Shown here: in pieces, positions 1 to 6,940 of the stretch | How the letters are laid out: each line of letters starts with the position of its first letter | Position numbering within the stretch: position 1 is the stretch's first letter | NCBI GenBank assembly: GCA_002719475.1 | Contig: PBHQ01000031.1 | Location: 1-11,901 of the forward strand | DNA length: 11,901 nt | DNA from: Methanobacteriota archaeon | GTDB lineage: Archaea; Thermoplasmatota; Poseidoniia; Poseidoniales; Poseidoniaceae | Direction: 5' to 3' | Translations under genes and position numbers: made by a program | Notes under the pieces: model-generated | The model's input: only the letters and a program-made list of their open reading frames with translations | Databases searched by the model: none | Told to the model about the DNA's origin: nothing

Positions 1-1800
1 ATGAGAGAAGTCAGAAGGGCAATGAGTGATGATGGTGACGGATTGGTGTCAGAATCTAATCTGAAGAAGTTGGAAGACAGTATTGCTTCCGCCGATTTGC
101 AATCTGTTGAGCGCCGTTTACTAGAAACAGTTGTTGAGAGCCTGAGACTCAATCGCGTTGCAACTGAGATTCAGGATTCTTCTAACAAGGAAATGGATTC
201 GCAATCATTCGACAACATTCTCTCCGCCAATGAACCGCGATTGCGAGTAGTTGTTGCTGCTAGAGAAATGGTGATGGAACATGACATCGCTTTACCAACA
301 TTAGTTGAATGGTACCAAAAGACTTCTCCAACTTCGGTTTGGTCTACAATTTCTAAGGCTGCTATGCACGCTGCACAAGGAGAGTTGCTGGCTTCGGCCA
401 GAAGTTGGAAACAGGCTGCAGATCGCCCGGATTTCCCGTATGAGCAGCGAATCATGTTGTACCGCAAAGCTCTGATTCATTTCGCCCATTCAGAATCATG
501 GAGTGAAGCGATTGATTTGCTGAACAAAGAGCAGGCTTTGCAGTCGGCTTTGACAAAGCGTTTCCAACTATATCTGAGAGTTAGTCATGATGCAAGCCGT
601 GGACAACAGGAAGCAGCCACCTTGAGTCTTCTCGACTTTGTACGCTCTCAAAAGAAGGTCATGGTAGAGAATAGAGAAGGGGAATTGGTTGAAGAAACTA
701 GGGCGCAATATGACGAAGAGGAGTTGGATTACTTGTTCAATTATCACCGTTCTCACCCCGTTACACTACCGAGTGAACCATTCCAAGGTCGAGTAAGAGC
801 TGCATTGAGCAATGTACGCAAGGACCGCAGACGTAGTAGAGTGGATGACGAGATGCGCTATCAAAGATTGATGCATGAAAGCTCACAAGATAGGGACCTC
901 GATCCACTAATCCACGAAATATACAATCTTGCTAGCGACGCTGCAGAGGAAAATGCATTGCGAGGATTGAGTATTTTTGAGCGTGCGATGAATAGCGGGC
1001 GATTCAAACCAAGACAGATACGTCGTTTGCAGAATGCACAGCAAGGTGTTTATCAGAATCATCACAAGGAGCTCAATGTTCGTCAGAGAAGACATCTTCG
1101 TCATCTTTCTCTCAAGCCTTTGGTCATTGTTGATACCAATATTTTGATCGATGCATTGAAAGAGAAGATCGCCAAGGAATTGGAATTATCGAGTGAAGTC
1201 AGGCTTGATTTGGTAGGGCACAGAATGTTTCATCGGACAATTCTCAAGCAACGCAGAGAAAACAAGATTCGAATATTCATGCCATTGATAGTGCAGAGTG
1301 AGATTCGCAATTTCGCTGAAGACCCACGTCGACTGAAGGCCATGTTTAGGGATGTAATAGTTGAACAGGAATCATGGAAACGCATCATTCTCAAGGAGTC
1401 GTTGGAGAAGATGGTCGAGGAGATAATTTCTAAATTCAAGGATTGGAAGCACCCAACTCTTGGCTTTGAGGATAAAAGCGAAGAATACCGAGAAGGATTG
1501 AATCAATTCATGCTAGAACATGTTGAGGTATACGACCGCCTTACCCAACAGAAAGGAACTCATGGTGAGGTGTTGTTCCGCACTTCATTAGTTGAAGACG
1601 ATGCTATCTTCCCCGAAGAAAGCGACCTCAGAATCATGCTACAAGCATGTGCAATAGCAGATTCATATCATGATGGTATAGGATCGGTTTTGGTTGCCAC
1701 TAGAGATGGTGACTTCACATTGGTTGCTAGAGCCCTTGAGGAGCGTTTCGGCTTTGGAGTCGCGAAGAGCGTTCAGCAAGTAACTTCTTGGCTACGATAA
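1..1800 (+). CDS. Helical-repeat protein with C-terminal PIN-like nuclease domain
   Basis: Residues 1 to about 370 are almost entirely helical. A stretch around residues 110-180 (WSTISKAAMHAAQGELLASA and following) looks like degenerate TPR-type repeats. From about 373 a PIN-like fold begins with the strand LVIVDTNILID (D378). Candidate metal ligands follow in PIN order: E434 in QSEIRNF, D542 in ESDLRIMLQACAIAD, and D569/D571 in ATRDGDF. A charged insertion at about 440-535 makes this PIN domain (about 225 residues) much larger than the roughly 130-residue VapC type. PIN domains are Mg-dependent RNases in tRNA/rRNA processing, RNA quality control or toxins. No antitoxin-like gene adjoins it, so a VapC toxin is unlikely. 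The substrate is unknown; the helical part may bind RNA or a partner (inference). The ATG is the first base of the window, so the true start could lie upstream or at ATG 22. The gene converges on icd with a 13-base gap. Confidence 0.85.
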   Translation: MREVRRAMSDDGDGLVSESNLKKLEDSIASADLQSVERRLLETVVESLRLNRVATEIQDSSNKEMDSQSFDNILSANEPRLRVVVAAREMVMEHDIALPTLVEWYQKTSPTSVWSTISKAAMHAAQGELLASARSWKQAADRPDFPYEQRIMLYRKALIHFAHSESWSEAIDLLNKEQALQSALTKRFQLYLRVSHDASRGQQEAATLSLLDFVRSQKKVMVENREGELVEETRAQYDEEELDYLFNYHRSHPVTLPSEPFQGRVRAALSNVRKDRRRSRVDDEMRYQRLMHESSQDRDLDPLIHEIYNLASDAAEENALRGLSIFERAMNSGRFKPRQIRRLQNAQQGVYQNHHKELNVRQRRHLRHLSLKPLVIVDTNILIDALKEKIAKELELSSEVRLDLVGHRMFHRTILKQRRENKIRIFMPLIVQSEIRNFAEDPRRLKAMFRDVIVEQESWKRIILKESLEKMVEEIISKFKDWKHPTLGFEDKSEEYREGLNQFMLEHVEVYDRLTQQKGTHGEVLFRTSLVEDDAIFPEESDLRIMLQACAIADSYHDGIGSVLVATRDGDFTLVARALEERFGFGVAKSVQQVTSWLR

Positions 1801-1813
1801 ATTAGTGAAGCTT

Positions 1814-3046
1814 TCACATATTGTCGATTATGGCTTGACCGAATTCGCTGCACGAAAGAAGTGTAGCATTATCCATCAATCGCTCAAAATCATAAGTTAC
1901 TGTTCCCGCAGAAATCGCGTTCTCCATACCCTTGACAATCAAATCGGCCGCATCTTGCCAACTCATGTGTCTGAGCATCATCTCGGCGGACAGAATGAGT
2001 GAACCTGGATTCACTTTGTCCTGACCTGCATATTTGGGTGCAGTACCGTGAGTCGCCTCAAAAATAGCGATTCCAGTATCATAGTTGATGTTTGCACCTG
2101 GGGCGATTCCAATTCCACCAACTTGCGCGGCTAAAGCGTCTGAAATATAGTCTCCATTGAGGTTCATTGTAGCCAGAACGCTGTATTCTGCAGGGCGCGT
2201 CAATACTTGTTGCAGCATAGCATCGGCAATTACGTCCTTGATAATAATTTCATTTCCAGTATTCGGGTTGGTCAAGGTGCACCATGGCCCTCCATCTAAT
2301 TCAACGGCTCCGAATTCACGCTTTGCAAGGTCGTAGCCCCAATCTCTGAAACCACCTTCTGTGAATTTCATGATATTCCCTTTGTGGACTAAAGTGACAT
2401 TTGGCTTGTCATTCTCTAATGCATAGTTGATAGCAGATCTGACGATTCTTTCAGTCCCTTCACGACTGACCGGTTTGATTCCAATACCGCTTGTTTCAGG
2501 GAACCTGATTTTGGAAACACCCATTTCATTCTGCAAGAAATCGATGACCTTGGCAACTTCTTCTGAGCCGGCTTCCCATTCTATTCCAGCGTAGACATCC
2601 TCACTGTTTTCTCTGAAAATAATCATGTCAACATCTTGTGGAGAACGTACTGGGCTAGGGGTACCTTCGTACCAACGCACTGGTCTTACACAGGCAAACA
2701 AATCCAAGGTTTGGCGTAGAGCGACATTCAACGATCTGATGCCTCCCCCAACAGGGGTAGTCAACGGTCCCTTAATTGAAACCAAACCGCTCTTCATTGC
2801 GGCAACAGTCTCTTCTGGCAACCATTCTCCGGTTGCATTGAAGGCTTTCTCACCAGCAAGGACTTCCTTCCACACGATACTCTTCTGACCAGAGTAGGCT
2901 TTGTCTACTGCAGCGTTGACAACCGCTTGCATAACCGGCGTAATGTCGATACCGATACCATCTCCTTCGATATAGTGAACTAGAGGCGAATCGGAGACTT
3001 CTAAGTTGGTACCATTCATCTTAATTGCTACACCTTCAGTGTTCAT
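1814..3046 (-). CDS. icd: NADP-dependent isocitrate dehydrogenase
   Basis: A 410-residue enzyme, close to the 416 residues of E. coli Icd and very similar along its length. It oxidatively decarboxylates isocitrate to 2-oxoglutarate and gives NADPH in the TCA cycle, in the cytoplasm. Visible motifs include [10 protein letters not shown] near the N-terminus, the substrate loop [12 protein letters not shown] (S105 matches E. coli S113), [14 protein letters not shown] (Y152), [11 protein letters not shown] (K222), the Mg ligands D275, D299 and D303, and [20 protein letters not shown]338, Y339, V345, Y385 and R389 match the E. coli residues that bind the NADP 2'-phosphate, so NADP preference is strongly supported. 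ATG 3046 is the first in-frame start after a stop at 3071-3073. No Shine-Dalgarno lies upstream, so the mRNA may be leaderless. The gene diverges from the OsmC gene and converges with the PIN gene. Confidence 0.97.
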   Translation of the reverse strand: MNTEGVAIKMNGTNLEVSDSPLVHYIEGDGIGIDITPVMQAVVNAAVDKAYSGQKSIVWKEVLAGEKAFNATGEWLPEETVAAMKSGLVSIKGPLTTPVGGGIRSLNVALRQTLDLFACVRPVRWYEGTPSPVRSPQDVDMIIFRENSEDVYAGIEWEAGSEEVAKVIDFLQNEMGVSKIRFPETSGIGIKPVSREGTERIVRSAINYALENDKPNVTLVHKGNIMKFTEGGFRDWGYDLAKREFGAVELDGGPWCTLTNPNTGNEIIIKDVIADAMLQQVLTRPAEYSVLATMNLNGDYISDALAAQVGGIGIAPGANINYDTGIAIFEATHGTAPKYAGQDKVNPGSLILSAEMMLRHMSWQDAADLIVKGMENAISAGTVTYDFERLMDNATLLSCSEFGQAIIDNM

Positions 3047-3091
3047 GTTGGCGGGCCACCAATACTCCCTTCATGAACAACACGGTCACAG

Positions 3092-3535
3092 ATGTCTCCC
3101 ACAACCAAGGGACATGCTCAAGTTGGGGAGTCCTCTGTTCATGTTATGCGTGGCGAAGTAAAGTGGACTGGAGAGACATCATTTCTTGGAATTAATGATG
3201 CGGGACAAGAAGTTGCATACGATTGGAACAAGGGCCCTAGTCCAATGCAAGTTTGTTTGCAGATGGTAGGGGCGTGTAGTATGGTAGATGTAGTACATGG
3301 TCTCGAAAGACGAGGAGTAAAATCAGCCAGTGTGGAATTACAAGCTGAACGAGCACCAGAACCACCACGATCATTCACCAAGATTCACATGATCTACAAG
3401 GTTAGTGGTAACGATATTCCGCAGAAGATGGTTGAACGATTGATTAAGAGTTCACATGAGAAGTACTGTTCCGTTTCCAATACATTCAGCGATGATGTTG
3501 AAATCACTTGGAGTCTTGAATTGAGCGAAGAATGA
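3092..3535 (+). CDS. OsmC/Ohr-family peroxiredoxin-like protein
   Basis: A 147-residue protein with the OsmC fold signature. The family reduces organic and lipid hydroperoxides with a reactive cysteine pair, in the cytoplasm as a dimer. The first cysteine is C62 in MVGACSMVDVV at the start of the long central helix; the second is C126 in EKYCSVSNTF. Both sit in the usual family sequence context. C55 is an additional cysteine nearby. The N-terminal strand (MRGEVKWTGE) and the segment IHMIYKVSG agree with the family's beta sheets. The KYCSVS context is closer to the YhfA-like branch than to Ohr or classical OsmC, so no symbol is given. ATG 3092 follows an in-frame stop at 3074-3076; an alternative ATG lies at residue 19. 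The gene diverges from icd by 45 bases and its stop codon abuts the stop codon of the next gene on the other strand. Confidence 0.9.
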   Translation: MSPTTKGHAQVGESSVHVMRGEVKWTGETSFLGINDAGQEVAYDWNKGPSPMQVCLQMVGACSMVDVVHGLERRGVKSASVELQAERAPEPPRSFTKIHMIYKVSGNDIPQKMVERLIKSSHEKYCSVSNTFSDDVEITWSLELSEE

Positions 3536-3994
3536 TTATTCTTCTTCACTGACTAAACCTAAAGCATCAGCTACAGGGTTGAGTACATCCGGCCAGTCCA
3601 GTTTATCGATAACGAACTCAGTTTCCCAAACTCCGCGTGCAAAATCAAAGGCACAACCTATGCTTTCCGCAGTTCTGTAGACTGCAATCCAGTCTTCTTT
3701 GTTAATACCTTTTTCAAGAGCTAATCGGCCCATACAGGCGAGGTAAGCAGGTAATTCATCATCCAAATCCAATAGGGTAGCAATCCATTCATCGAGTAAA
3801 TCTGCTCCTGAACCGAAACCTCTGGTTATCAGATATGGTACTTGGCGTAAGGAGTGATGCTCTTCGATCTCAGAACGTTCTTTATCAGTCAGTTCAAGAG
3901 TCTCTTGGAATCGCTCAAGCAGCATTGCTCCTCTACGCGAAAGTCTGCCATCATTCCAAGCCAGATCGAGAGCATGTTTGAACAGAATTGTCAT
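3536..3994 (-). CDS. Small all-helical protein, TerB-like repeat
   Basis: A 152-residue, soluble, predicted all-alpha protein with no signal peptide, membrane segment or catalytic motif. Residues 5-48 (FKHALDLAWNDGRLSRRGAM and following) have the pattern AxxDGxLxxxxxxLLxxxxxxLxLTxxE. This recalls the TerB-like helical module, in which an acidic loop links two helices. The middle region (LLDEWIATLLDLDDELPAYLACM) and the tail (WPDVLNPVADALGLVSEEE) are also helical. The same pattern ends the upstream gene's product (4003-4713). The start lies 8 bases after that gene's stop, behind a weak AGGT, so the two are almost certainly co-transcribed and may be translationally coupled. The function is unknown. 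A scaffold or partner role with the acidic protein is inference. Its stop codon directly abuts that of the OsmC gene. Confidence 0.8.
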   Translation of the reverse strand: MTILFKHALDLAWNDGRLSRRGAMLLERFQETLELTDKERSEIEEHHSLRQVPYLITRGFGSGADLLDEWIATLLDLDDELPAYLACMGRLALEKGINKEDWIAVYRTAESIGCAFDFARGVWETEFVIDKLDWPDVLNPVADALGLVSEEE

Positions 3995-4002
3995 GTTTAT
4001 AC

Positions 4003-4713
4003 CTACTCGTGCAGTACTTCTCTGAGTATCTTAAGATGAGTCTCAAATGAGATATTCAACTCCCGTCTCTTTTTCGCCATTAAGGTGACTTCTGCAGGGT
4101 CGAGGACATCGTCAACCCAGACACCTTCCAAGAGAAAACGATAGAGTTCTTCTGGGTCTGCTTTTGGCTTGTCTTCCACAACCGCTTCTTCCTCTTGATA
4201 CTCTTCTTCGGCTTCTTCTACCACCGCTTCTTCGGTTTCTTCTTCATCCTCATCATCCATCAACTCGGCCAAAGCATCGCTTACCATGGGGTCTTCTTGG
4301 TTGATTGATGCGGGTCTTGATGCCCCAAGTTCCTCAAATGGATCGACATCATCCTCTTCTTCCACGATTTCTTCATCTGTAATGAAAGAGTTCTCAAATT
4401 CACCACTTAATTCGATGGTTTCACCTATTTCAAGTGAACTAGATTCTGCTAATTCGACCGCACCTTCCTCTTCGAGAACGTCCTCCTCCTCTCCGAAAGC
4501 ATCCAGAAGTTCCGCGCCTCTAGCAGCAGGAGCGTTGGTAGAGACATCCAATGCTTCGTATGGATCTACTTCTTCTTCGTTCTCATCACTCGACATCGGC
4601 TTGCTCACCGGACTTGGACTATCCCTCTCCCTCATCAACCCATTCACGATGAGTTTTGATTCGTCAAACAAGTTCACGACCTCTTTGATAGGTATTGAAA
4701 GAGAGGAAATCAT
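4003..4713 (-). CDS. Highly acidic disordered protein with C-terminal TerB-like module
   Basis: A 236-residue reading from ATG 4713. Residues 40-185 are dominated by Glu and Asp with almost no hydrophobic core, so the region is probably disordered. Two near copies of one motif lie inside it: VDPYEALDVS at 49-58 and VDPFEELGAS at 123-132. Residues 187-236 (DPEELYRFLLEGVWVDDVLD and following) form a compact helical module. It aligns with the N-terminus of the downstream gene product at W, D, L, L, R/K and L positions. The start is uncertain. ATG 4713 has no Shine-Dalgarno but follows a TATA-like box at 4746-4753. Internal ATG 4596 (residue 40, MSSDENEEE) has a GGTGA placed 8 bases upstream and would remove an odd hydrophobic N-terminus. 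The function is unknown; it is the first gene of the pair with 3536-3994. Confidence 0.75.
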   Translation of the reverse strand: MISSLSIPIKEVVNLFDESKLIVNGLMRERDSPSPVSKPMSSDENEEEVDPYEALDVSTNAPAARGAELLDAFGEEEDVLEEEGAVELAESSSLEIGETIELSGEFENSFITDEEIVEEEDDVDPFEELGASRPASINQEDPMVSDALAELMDDEDEEETEEAVVEEAEEEYQEEEAVVEDKPKADPEELYRFLLEGVWVDDVLDPAEVTLMAKKRRELNISFETHLKILREVLHE

Positions 4714-4745
4714 ACATGCCAACGAAGAGTATGGTTCAAAGCGTC

Positions 4746-4753
4746 GTTATAAT
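4746..4753. promoter_or_regulatory. Candidate TATA box between divergent genes
   Basis: GTTATAAT on the plus strand (ATTATAAC on the minus strand) is the most TATA-like element between the two divergent genes. Archaeal transcription starts about 25-27 bases from the box centre. That would place a plus-strand start near 4776, just before the winged-helix gene, and a minus-strand start near 4723, just before ATG 4713. It could serve either direction. The call rests on position and base composition only; no clear BRE was recognised. Confidence 0.35.
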
Positions 4754-4806
4754 CGAGCGGAACAGATTCTAAACTTTTGTCAAAATTGGAACAACCGGTT
4801 GCTGGA

Positions 4807-5028
4807 ATGCAACAGGTGTTCCTCGAGATTTTATCCGAGACGGGAACTTTGGGTATCAAGACAGGTGAATTACGTGAAAAACTAGCAACATCGCGACAAT
4901 TGATGTCATGCCACATGAAGCAGTTGAGCGAATGTGGTTTTGTTCAGGCAGAAGGTCGTGGTAAAGCGCGTAAATGGAGTTTATCGGAAGCAGTTCAAGC
5001 GGCATTACAATCCAGTCAGCATCTATGA
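4807..5028 (+). CDS. Small winged-helix transcriptional regulator
   Basis: A 73-residue winged-helix DNA-binding domain of the MarR/ArsR general type with nothing else attached. Helix 1 is MQQVFLEILSETG, helix 2 KTGELREKL, the recognition helix TSRQLMSCHMKQLSECG, and the wing VQAEGRGKARKWSLS with basic residues. C35 and C43 flank H36 around the end of the recognition helix and could bind metal or sense redox state, but this is speculative. The start is ambiguous. ATG 4807 gives a complete domain. TTG 4777 in the same frame adds ten residues and lies where a leaderless transcript from the TATA-like box at 4746-4753 would begin. The reading frame is closed by a stop at 4750-4752. It lies 48 bases upstream of an exported protein gene on the same strand, so that gene and the divergent 4713 gene are candidate targets. 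Confidence 0.8.
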   Translation: MQQVFLEILSETGTLGIKTGELREKLATSRQLMSCHMKQLSECGFVQAEGRGKARKWSLSEAVQAALQSSQHL

Positions 5029-5076
5029 CTTCAACGAACTGTAAACTTCTTCAAACAGGTTCTACGCCCTCTATCT

Positions 5077-5685
5077 ATGAAGCGAATCAGCAGGGCCTCA
5101 TCAGTTCTGTTATTGGTCCTTCTTTTGCTACACCCTATTGGACTAGCCCATAAACAAGGAATCGGTCAGCAGGCGGACAATGGTTGCGTATGTCACGGTG
5201 CAGAGAGGGAGTTGAAAACGCAAGCACACATAGATGGTCTTCCCGAACGGTTCAATTCTAGTCAGACATACAATCTGACTCTGTGGATGAATAGTAGCAT
5301 CGTAGGTAATGAAGTTAGTCAAGGGGGTTTCATGCTATGGCATTCTGCTGGAGTTAGTTCCGGTGGAAATGATGTCCAGATAATGGAAGGTCGATTGACC
5401 CATACTGAGCAAGGAAATGCTCAGCGAGGTTGGGTGATTCAATGGACTGCACCTGAAGAAGATGACATTCAAGTCGATTTTCAATTGTATGTCAATGCGG
5501 TTAACGGGAATGACGATGTGAGTGGTGATGCTTGGGGAAGTAAGGTAGTCAGTATCGCCGGTCAAAATTATTCTGGTAATCTAAAGGATGCCAAGGTTCC
5601 AGGTGAAGAGTCCGGCTTTATCCCATTCTTGGGTGCAACCGCAACTGTGGCTATTCTAGCACTTGCTGCTAGGCGCCTTAGTTGA
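5077..5685 (+). CDS. Exported Reelin-like (choice-of-anchor type) protein with C-terminal membrane tail
   Basis: A 202-residue exported protein. Residues 1-24 form a clear signal peptide (basic MKRISR, a leucine-rich core, cleavage probably after IGLA). The mature part would then begin with H25. Next comes NGCVCHG (C37, C39, H40), the hallmark of small archaeal and bacterial exported Reelin-like/choice-of-anchor domains. It is followed by a beta-rich body (QTYNLTLWM, GWVIQWTAP, VDFQLYVNAVNG). The motif is CxCH rather than CxxCH, so classic c-type haem attachment is not supported. The C-terminus, PGEESGFIPF then a hydrophobic stretch to AARRLS, has the shape of a PGF-CTERM/archaeosortase-like sorting tail: motif, membrane helix, basic end. 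This assignment is inference. The ligand and role are unknown. The gene follows the winged-helix gene by 48 bases, and its last 8 bases overlap the end of ftsZ. Confidence 0.8.
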   Translation: MKRISRASSVLLLVLLLLHPIGLAHKQGIGQQADNGCVCHGAERELKTQAHIDGLPERFNSSQTYNLTLWMNSSIVGNEVSQGGFMLWHSAGVSSGGNDVQIMEGRLTHTEQGNAQRGWVIQWTAPEEDDIQVDFQLYVNAVNGNDDVSGDAWGSKVVSIAGQNYSGNLKDAKVPGEESGFIPFLGATATVAILALAARRLS

Positions 5686-6808
5686 CGAATTCTATGTGTC
5701 TAGAACGTAAAGCCTTGAGTTGATTGTTTTCACTAGCACCGTGAATCTGTTTACTTTTCACACCGGTAAGAACGACCATGACTCGCATCTCATCTCCGGC
5801 TCCCTCTTCAACAGCTGCTCCCCAAATGATACGTGCATGTTCACTAATCTGTTCTTTGATAATTTGAGCAGCAGCTTCAGCCTCTCCCAAAGTTAGATTT
5901 GGACCACCTACGACATTGATTAAAGCCCCTCTTGCATCACTAAGGTCGAGTTCCAATAAGGGGCTGTGTAGGGCTTCAAGAGTTGCTTCCTCGGCTCTGT
6001 TATCACCGCTAGCCCCACCTATGCCGATCATCGCAACACCACCTCCGGTAGTGATAACTGAACGTAGATCCTCAAAGTCGAGATTGACCATTCCATCGCA
6101 AGTCAACAAGTCAGTTACTCCCTTTATCGAACGGACCAGAAGTTCATCTCCTACTCTGAAGGCTGCCGCTAGAGGCAAGTCTTTGACTCCTTGAATCTCA
6201 AGCAATCTTTCGTTCGGGATGACGATGATTGTGTCACAGTATTCCCTCAATCGCTCCAATCCCCATTCTGCATTCTGTCTACGCAATGCCCCTTCAGATT
6301 CGAAAGGATAAGTGACTACTGCTATTGTAAGAGCACCCTGTTTCTTGGCAAGTCTAGCGACATGTCCAGCAGCACCAGTTCCTGAACCACCCCCCATTCC
6401 TGCGGTAATTATCGCTAATTGGGTGTCTTCGGTAATCCTATTCAGAGTGAACTCACTTTCTAGTGCTGCGGTTTCACCTTTGGCAGGATCGCCTCCTGCT
6501 CCTCTGCCTCTTGCACTTCTTCCAATGAGAATTTTCTCTTCTACTTGAGTTAGTAACAGGGCTTGTGCATCAGTGTTTATTGCGTATCCTGTAACGAATT
6601 TTGAGTCAAATAATCCTTCATTGGATAGTCTGCTGATGGCATTGCAACCAGCGCCTCCGACACCATAAACACGTATTCTGGGTTGTAGTGACTCCAACAA
6701 TTGGCGTAATTCAGTATCATCCGCCGAGGAATCTTGATTCGAGGGCTTGATTACCGTGGTTGAATCATCCGCTTCAAGGCTGAGAACTCGTTCAATCAGG
6801 TGCTTCAT
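5678..6808 (-). CDS. ftsZ: Cell-division tubulin homologue FtsZ
   Basis: 376 residues from ATG 6808. FtsZ is a GTPase that polymerises at midcell into the division ring; many archaea have FtsZ1 and FtsZ2. Seen in order are an N-terminal helical stretch ending ELRQLLESLQPRIRV, the nucleotide loop VYGVGGAGCNAISRL (49-61), GYAINTDAQAL, the tubulin signature GMGGGSGTGAA (Ser for the usual Thr in GGGTGTG), VVTYPFESEG, PNERLLEI, and the T7 synergy loop VNLDFEDL with N242, D244 and D247. The C-terminal domain ends with a short basic/hydrophobic tail, SRHIEFVN. Whether it is FtsZ1 or FtsZ2 is not decided here. A TTG at 6838 would add ten residues; ATG 6808 is preferred because the extension is unlike the family. 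No strong Shine-Dalgarno was found. It diverges from the WD40 gene over 132 bases. Confidence 0.96.
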   Translation of the reverse strand: MKHLIERVLSLEADDSTTVIKPSNQDSSADDTELRQLLESLQPRIRVYGVGGAGCNAISRLSNEGLFDSKFVTGYAINTDAQALLLTQVEEKILIGRSARGRGAGGDPAKGETAALESEFTLNRITEDTQLAIITAGMGGGSGTGAAGHVARLAKKQGALTIAVVTYPFESEGALRRQNAEWGLERLREYCDTIIVIPNERLLEIQGVKDLPLAAAFRVGDELLVRSIKGVTDLLTCDGMVNLDFEDLRSVITTGGGVAMIGIGGASGDNRAEEATLEALHSPLLELDLSDARGALINVVGGPNLTLGEAEAAAQIIKEQISEHARIIWGAAVEEGAGDEMRVMVVLTGVKSKQIHGASENNQLKALRSRHIEFVN

Positions 6809-6940
6809 AGTCGGAGTGCGACATCCTGCCTCTTTCAAGATGACCCTTGTCGCAAGGTATTGAATGGGGATTTATTGACCCAAATTGCTTTGCGAACCAA
6901 ATAGCAACAGTATCAAGCGGTGGCCGAGTACGGCAAAGGC

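Noticed and set aside
1126..1800. VapC toxin of a toxin-antitoxin pair
   Set aside because: The PIN domain is the C-terminal part of a 599-residue protein with a large insertion, and no small antitoxin gene adjoins it.
1805..1817. Hairpin GTGAA-GCT-TTCAC as a terminator between the PIN gene and icd
   Set aside because: The stem is only five base pairs, has no following T-run and overlaps the icd stop codon; chance is likely.
4130..4500. Pyrimidine-rich CTTCTT tract as a microsatellite or regulatory repeat
   Set aside because: It has no fixed period and is explained by runs of Glu codons on the minus strand.
4286..4885. Long Ser-rich open frame on the plus strand
   Set aside because: It is the antisense of the Glu-rich acidic gene: GAA/GAG/GAT codons read backwards as TTC/CTC/TCN. 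It has no recognisable domain.
5182..5199. c-type haem site in the exported Reelin-like protein
   Set aside because: The motif is CxCH, not CxxCH, and this spelling is usual for small Reelin-like exported domains without haem evidence.
6839..6940. Promoter elements between ftsZ and the WD40 gene
   Set aside because: A weak ATTTATTG at 6870-6877 is the only AT-rich candidate. Spacing to both starts is loose and depends on unresolved start codons, so it is not annotated.
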